A stretch of DNA of 6,448 nt, from NCBI GenBank assembly GCA_937914775.1, contig CALDNB010000112.1, positions 1 through 6,448 of the forward strand, written 5' to 3'. A model generated the notes under the pieces. The model did not search any database, was not told where the DNA came from, and worked only from the letters and a program-made list of their open reading frames with translations. This document shows positions 5,404 to 6,448 of this stretch, piece after piece (the first letter of the stretch is position 1; each line of letters opens with the position of its first letter). The translations under genes and the position numbers were made by a program. Source of the DNA: an uncultured Clostridia bacterium (lineage in GTDB: Bacteria > Bacillota > Clostridia > Monoglobales > Firm-18).

Positions 5404-6448
5404 AGCACACACCTCCGCCAAAAGTATTTGCACCGCAGCCTGAACAATGTTCCCCGCATCTGACTGTCGTCTCACCTTTTTTTGCCTTTTCGTTTTCGCG
5501 TTTTAAGAACTCTTGTGAAACACCTGCGTTAATGTGTCCCCAAGGCAGAATTTCAGTATATTCACGTTTTCTGGTTACATAAAAATCAGGGTCAATGCCG
5601 CATTTTTCAAATATTTCTTTCCATTTTCCGAGGTTAAAGAACTCACTCCAGCCGTCAAATTTAATTCCTGATTTTTGTGCTTCAATAAGCACTTTGCTTA
5701 ATTTTCTGTCACCTCTGGCAAATACCGCTTCCATATAACTTAAGTCCGCATCGTGCCAGTTGTATTTTATAAAACGTCTGTTGATTGAGTTTTGAAGTAT
5801 ATGTTGTTTTCGCTCAAGTTCTTCAATACTGTCCATTGGCTCCCACTGGAAAGGCGTGTGTGGCTTTGGCACGAAACAGGAGGTGCTTACGGTTATTGTA
5901 AGACCTTTGTTTCTGCTTTCTTTCGGGACTTTAAAGTACTGGTCGGCAACCAATGATGCAAGGTCTGCTATTCCCATTATGTCCTCGTCGGTTTCTGTGG
6001 GAAGACCCATCATAAAGTAAAGTTTTACTCCGTTGTAACCGCCCATAAATGCGGTGTAGGTGGAGGAGGTAATGTCTTCTTCAGTAATGTTTTTGTTAAT
6101 TACATTTCTAAGTCTCTGACTTCCTGCTTCTGGTGCAAAAGTAAGGGAGCTTTTCTTTACATCCTGAACTCTCTTCATTACATCCAATGAAAATGCATCG
6201 ATTCGAAGGGATGGCAAAGAAATATTAATATCATTGTTACTAATCTCATCAATCAAGAAATATATAAATTCTTTTAAACACTCATAGTCAGAAGAACTTA
6301 AAGAACTTAAGGAAATCTCTTCATGTCCTGTTGTTGCAACCATTTCTCTTGCATATTGCTTTAAGGTTTCTACATTCTTTTGTCTCGTTGGACGATAAAT
6401 CATACCAGCCTGACAAAAACGGCATCCACGAATACATCCACGCATGAT
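5396..6448 (-). CDS. B12-binding-type radical SAM protein (TIGR03960), N-terminus missing
   Basis: This is a partial gene: 350 residues are visible and the frame runs off the right edge, so the N-terminal (cobalamin-binding-like) part typical of the family lies outside. The apparent start near 6445 is an internal Met. The first visible residues hold the radical SAM cluster motif CIRGCRFC (CxxxCxxC), which binds the [4Fe-4S] cluster that cleaves S-adenosylmethionine. It is followed by SLSSLSSSDY, SLPSLRIDAFS, the strongly conserved APEAGSQRLRNVINK (104-118) and KLYFMMGLPTETDED. The C-terminal extension has the family's PWGHIN and a Cys cluster C330, C334, C337 and C347, possibly another metal site. 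The substrate is unknown to me. It is the first visible gene of a three-gene cluster, overlapping the DUF2344 gene by 8 bases (ATGAGTAA). Confidence 0.92.
   Translation of the reverse strand: MMRGCIRGCRFCQAGMIYRPTRQKNVETLKQYAREMVATTGHEEISLSSLSSSDYECLKEFIYFLIDEISNNDINISLPSLRIDAFSLDVMKRVQDVKKSSLTFAPEAGSQRLRNVINKNITEEDITSSTYTAFMGGYNGVKLYFMMGLPTETDEDIMGIADLASLVADQYFKVPKESRNKGLTITVSTSCFVPKPHTPFQWEPMDSIEELERKQHILQNSINRRFIKYNWHDADLSYMEAVFARGDRKLSKVLIEAQKSGIKFDGWSEFFNLGKWKEIFEKCGIDPDFYVTRKREYTEILPWGHINAGVSQEFLKRENEKAKKGETTVRCGEHCSGCGANTFGGGVCYE
5411..5416 (-). promoter_or_regulatory. Shine-Dalgarno deciding the DUF2344 start
   Basis: On the minus strand GGAGGT lies 7 bases before the ATG at 5403. 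It sits inside the last codons of the radical SAM gene, where it encodes two glycines of the GGGVCYE tail. It makes 5403 the clear start over the upstream ATG at 5475. Confidence 0.88.

Noticed and set aside
5404..5475. N-terminal extension of the DUF2344 protein from the ATG at 5475
   Set aside because: It overlaps the radical SAM gene, is unlike the family N-terminus, and is bypassed by the strong SD before 5403.
6291..6312. Short tandem repeat (AAGAACTTA twice)
   Set aside because: It encodes the serine/leucine-rich SLSSLSSSDY block, which is a normal conserved part of this radical SAM family.

Overview
The window looks like chromosomal DNA from a low-GC Gram-positive bacterium. Class Clostridia (Bacillota) is the best guess. 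The base composition is AT-rich, Arg codons are mostly AGA, Shine-Dalgarno (SD) sequences are strong GGAGG types, and the FtsK/SpoIIIE protein has the length and layout of the Bacillota form. The species cannot be named. Everything looks vertically inherited: there is no IS element, tRNA, CRISPR array, phage gene or compositional break.

Layout: two convergent gene clusters meet at one bidirectional terminator at about 4482-4515. On the plus strand, positions 1-110 are a non-coding stretch unusually rich in inverted repeats. It is followed by ftsK/spoIIIE (111-2462), a PgcA-type phosphohexomutase (2474-4201) and a 73-residue DUF378 membrane protein (4258-4479). On the minus strand, reading right to left, come a radical SAM protein of the B12-binding TIGR03960 type cut by the window edge (6448-5396), its usual partner of the DUF2344/TIGR03936 type (5403-4762), and an 82-residue DUF1294 membrane protein (4762-4514). 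No gene-free stretch exceeds 110 bases.

How the genes relate: ftsK and pgcA are 11 bases apart and are probably co-transcribed. One moves chromosomes through the closing septum. The other makes glucose-1-phosphate, the entry to UDP-glucose, glycolipid and envelope polymer synthesis. On the minus strand all three genes overlap (8 bases, then 1 base), so they should be translationally coupled. The radical SAM/DUF2344 pair is a conserved two-part system whose chemistry is, to my knowledge, unresolved.

Two starts differ from the longest open frame: DUF378 begins at 4258 and DUF2344 at 5403, each behind a clear SD. The points most worth a second look are a hairpin burying the SD of the DUF378 gene, the folded leader before ftsK with two mutually exclusive pairings, and the radical SAM/DUF2344/DUF1294 arrangement. 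I see no clear evidence of a wholly new multi-gene system.
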